A stretch of 64,000 nt of DNA. It comes from Phylloscopus collybita (Eukaryota > Chordata > Aves > Passeriformes > Phylloscopidae). The stretch spans positions 86,035,001 through 86,099,000 of the forward strand of contig JAJNNQ010000075.1 in NCBI GenBank assembly GCA_027886175.1. The letters run 5' to 3'. A program made the translations under genes and the position numbers. The notes under the pieces are model-generated. The model saw nothing but the letters and a program-made list of their open reading frames with translations, had not been told where the DNA came from and searched no databases. Position 1 is the first letter of the stretch. Every line of letters starts with the position of its first letter. Positions 60,980 to 64,000 of the stretch are shown here, one piece after another.

Positions 60980-62207
60980 GGACATTATCTCTTTTGTAAG
61001 GAGCAATAAAAGCTGACCCTGCCACGTAGGTACAATCGCCATTGCCTTATGTCACCTGGTCCTCAGGTGAGTGGCCTGGCCACTGAAGGCTGGGTGTGCT
61101 CAGAACACTCTTCCAGTAGAACATCCCGAGAGCAAGCAGCAGCATCTGCCTGGGGAGGAGAGGCAGGCTCTGTCCCTTGTTGCCTTCAACAGGAGGCACA
61201 GTTTCACTGGCAGCTCCTCTCCATCCCGCTGATCCAAAGGTGAAGCCTCTCAGCAAGCATATGGCCTAGAGTGGAAATAAAACTGGCCTGGCAAGCCAGC
61301 AGCCACTCAACTTCCATCACTGAGAGCAACTCACTCATCTGCTCACATTGCCAACACTGAGACAGCAAGGGCTTAAGCCCAAGTCAGAGACTTGAAGCAC
61401 AACACGATGCCAGTGATTTCAAGTGACAGACACACCCAGAGAGCTCCTTGGCCGTGGACTAACTCCAGCAGCCAGCCAGGCAGAGGCACAAAATGTCTGC
61501 AGGCCCCTGGGGAGGCCCCGAGCTGCTGCAGCACCGCCCTGGGGAGCCGCCCGCCCTCCCGGGCCCCAGCCCCACCGCCGGCAGCCAGCCGGGGAACTGC
61601 CCCCTTCCATACCCCGAGATTTCCTTGGTTTGAACAGGGGAAACTTCTCCTCCCCTGGCCATAAAACAAAATGGGTGCCCTGCCTCAGTGGTGCTTCCTT
61701 CCTCTCCAGAGGGCAATCTGAGACTGCCACGGCTGCTGTAGCCTGCGGGCTGGTGAGTGCCCTGCACAGAGATCATGACAGCCCTGCCAGCAGGGCTAAC
61801 ACGGCTCGTGGGGGTCTGCCCACGACAGCTGTGCCAGCCCCGGGCATCTCCCGTGGGGCAGGCAGGGCAGGGCCGTGGGGAGATGGAGATGGGCCCTGCT
61901 GCCACATTGTTTGGGCCAGAGCTGATGCTCTGGGGGCTGACATGGGGTTCTGGCTGTGAGGGAGCCCTGGTCAGCCAAGCGGGACCTTAGGGCTGGCACT
62001 GCCCTCAGGGTCCGAGCGGAGCTTTGGATCTTGCTGGGCCTCCTGCCCAGCACAGCATGGAACAGGCTTGGGCAGATGTCTCCTGTGGGATGTGGCAAGC
62101 CCATGGCTGCTGTGCCCAGTCTGCTTGCACAGGCAGTGACAGCCATGCACCCTTCCCACGAGCTGCCCGAGCCCCCTGCCCTCAGCCTGCCAGCAGCAAT
62201 GCCTGAC
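60980..62207. other. GC-rich intergenic DNA
   Basis: 61440-62200 is about 60-65 percent GC and open in many frames on both strands, but CpG is only about a third of expectation, so it is not a CpG island. None of the translations resembles a known protein. Confidence 0.45.
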
Positions 62208-62490
62208 ATCGGCCTCACTTCCCATCTCGGTTTCTGCATGCCAGGTTTATGATGGCCATTTGCTTTTGTGTCAGCATTGTCCTTTAACTGAAATAGCTCC
62301 TCTTCCTCCTTAGCATTAACCTCCAGGATGTATTTATAGAGAGCGATCATATCCCTCTCTCAGCCTTTGTCGTGCTGGACTAAACAAGCCAAGCTCTTTT
62401 AGGCTACTTTTATAACCTCAGCTCTCCAACATACTAATCCTCCCGCTGCCTTTCTTTGCACCTGTTCCAGCATGAATCAATCTTTTTGAA
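62208..62490 (-). mobile_element. Ancient CR1/L3-type LINE relic
   Basis: On the minus strand, GGCTGAGAGAGGGATATGAT, CTCTCTATAAATACATCCTG, GAAGAGGAGCTATTTCAG and TTAAAGGACAATGCTGACAC follow each other. These match the well-known terminal coding part of old tetrapod CR1/L3 elements. The reading frame still gives DMIALYKYILE...EEELFQLKDNA. It is older in type than the 44077 element and shortened at both ends. Confidence 0.82.
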
Positions 62491-63680
62491 CATGAATGAC
62501 CATAACTACCCCTCATTGTGCACATGGCATGTCACATTGCTTTCTACAACAGAATTAGTATTTCCCCCTCTTGAGCACCAGAGCTCTGCATCAGGCAGCT
62601 GGGAATCTTGCCTGCCTTCCTTCCTCATGGATGCAGAGTCATCCTGAATAACAAACTAAGTTCTGAGAAGACCACGATATGCTGGGGCAAAATACCACTG
62701 GGTAACAATGATATGGAGAAGCACATGATATAAACCCAGGAGCATCATATTTTAACAACTAGGAAAAAATACTTTGGAGCAATGCTGTGGACAAGGTTTT
62801 TTATAAGTTCAGGAGGTGGAAAAATCCAAAACTCTTTCTGTGACAATCTCACACTTTAAAAACTTACCAAGTTTAATATGGAACAAAACGTTGTGAAAGG
62901 GCTACATGGAACAGGACTGTCATAAAAGCCATTCACAGGTGGTAAAATTATCCTTACGACAGAAGAACTAACCAAGCAAAATGTGTCCTATGTAGAGCAA
63001 ATGATGGTCCCTGTCCCATGTCTTTTGCAAAATCTCTGAGTGCCTGTAGCAGCCACTCTTTTGCAGAATCTGAGTGCCTGTAGCAGCCACTCTTCCTGTG
63101 TAGCTGCTGTGATGCTTTATCTTCCAGCATCCCTTTTGAGACCCACGACAATCAATCCCAGTATTTCTGTCTTTAGTCCTTCCACACTGACTGGTGAAAG
63201 GAGACATTTTGAACTCTCTATGTGCAGGATTCTGAAAATCCATTAATTAGAGCAACTCCAGGGCTTTTCTGTACTCCAGTCTCCTGGGGTGACCGGCTAG
63301 GGATCCCAGTCACAGCCCAGATACACACACTGGAGCCCATATCACATCTGACCACACAGCTCCATTCCTTTCTGAGCCTCACAAACACCAGATGCCTGAA
63401 CTGATAAAGGAGGATGACCGTTCCATCTGCTTTCAGCTGCTGTCTTTATGCCATCCATCAGGATGTTTTCAAAGTCATGCAACACATGGACTCTCTTCTC
63501 CAGCAGTGCTGGGGAGGAAATGGGGCAAGGGAACTTCTGCCCAGCCTCCTGGAGACCTCCCTGCACCAGGAAATGGTCTTAGTGCCACCAAAAGCATTTA
63601 AAGGTAAAGCAAAAAGCCACAAATCTTCAGGCTCTTCAATTGAATAATCAACCCTTGTGTTTCACTTGTCCTATTTGTTT
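62491..63680. other. Intergenic DNA with a 35-bp tandem duplication
   Basis: No gene was recognised. A two-copy direct repeat lies at 63021-63090. Confidence 0.5.
63021..63090 (+). repeat. Two-copy tandem duplication (36 and 34 bp)
   Basis: TCTTTTGCAAAATCTCTGAG (63021) and TCTTTTGCAGAATCTGAGTG (63057) begin adjacent copies, both ending in GCCTGTAGCAGCCAC. The second copy lacks two bases, so this is a recent local duplication. Confidence 0.9.
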
Positions 63681-63689
63681 TCTGTGCTA

Positions 63690-64000
63690 GATGGGCCTCC
63701 TCCGTTTACAGAAGGTGACCCCAGGGAGCGGGCGCTGACCTCCCGAGGGGAGGCCGGTGTCCTGCCGTGTGGCCATCCGTGCCCAACACACTCTGCTGCT
63801 GGGCACTAGGGGCCACTCTCAGAGCTGCTGAGCGCGGCCAGCAGCTGTGTCTTGTCACTGTCCTCCCCTCCCGCCCCTGCCTGCTGCCCTGCTCACTGGA
63901 GCTTAGCTGGGAACCGGAGGGGAGAGCTAGGAGGGAGGCAGAGACAACTGGCAGGAATGAGGAGCCGAGCTGGTACTGGCTGGGAGCAGTGGCAGGGGGG
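63690..64000. promoter_or_regulatory. GC-rich right edge, possible start of a promoter or exon
   Basis: The last 310 bases are GC-rich with about a dozen CpG (GGGAGCGGGCGCTGACC, GAGCGCGGCC, CCCTCCCGCCCC) and GGGAGG/CCTCCC Sp1-like boxes. This contrasts with the DNA before it. It may be the leading edge of a CpG island belonging to the next gene to the right, but the window ends before this can be judged. Confidence 0.3.

Noticed and set aside
61440..62200. CpG island
   Set aside because: GC is high but CpG is only about a third of expectation by hand count.
61796..62350. 184-codon minus-strand open frame beginning MIALYKYILEVNAK
   Set aside because: Its first part is the old CR1/L3 relic read in frame and the rest is GC-rich DNA; not a host gene.
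37081..64000. Coding exons of RREB1, the mammalian neighbour on the other side
   Set aside because: No C2H2 zinc-finger spacing (CxxC...HxxxH) or other RREB1-like sequence was seen in any frame.

Overview
The window looks like a stretch of bird nuclear genome, probably from a passerine or another neoavian. The evidence is AT-rich, CpG-poor sequence, one intron-containing vertebrate gene with GT-AG splice sites, several CR1 LINE copies (the main avian interspersed repeat), a fragment resembling avian endogenous-retrovirus LTRs, and microsatellites. There are no bacterial-style operons. Almost all of the short open frames are chance frames.

Only one protein-coding gene can be identified with confidence. 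LY86 (MD-1), the secreted lipid-binding partner of the Toll-like receptor homologue CD180/RP105, lies complete on the + strand from 10820 to 36424. It has five coding exons (10820-10940, 24666-24752, 26202-26330, 33270-33322, 36329-36424), which join in frame to 486 nt and 161 residues. The introns are about 13.7, 1.4, 6.9 and 3.0 kb. A poly(A) signal follows at 37054. The mature protein keeps the six cysteines of the MD-1/MD-2 fold but has no N-glycosylation sequon.

Layout: 1-10819 is 5' flanking DNA with two CR1 3' fragments, a 30-A run and a possible myeloid promoter just before exon 1. 10820-37080 is LY86, whose introns hold an LTR-like fragment (23035) and a CR1 fragment (30490). 37080-44076 is intergenic with two long but unrecognised open frames. 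44077-46845 is a nearly full-length but inactivated CR1 LINE on the minus strand. 47985-48840 is the only CpG-island-like segment, a candidate promoter. 51009-52421 carries a polypurine/G-quadruplex tract and a long (GAAA)n array. 54800-60980 holds (TA)n, (GTTTT)n, two perfect hairpins and a 21-bp minisatellite. 62208-62490 is an ancient CR1/L3-like relic. The right edge (63690-64000) turns GC-rich again and may lead into the next gene.

In mammals LY86 lies between F13A1 and RREB1. I see no exon of either here, so the flanks are probably intergenic, with the CpG island and GC-rich right end as the best candidates for upstream elements of the next gene. I found no clearly novel system. The most useful follow-ups are the CpG island, the unusual DNA-structure tracts and the unassigned open frames.
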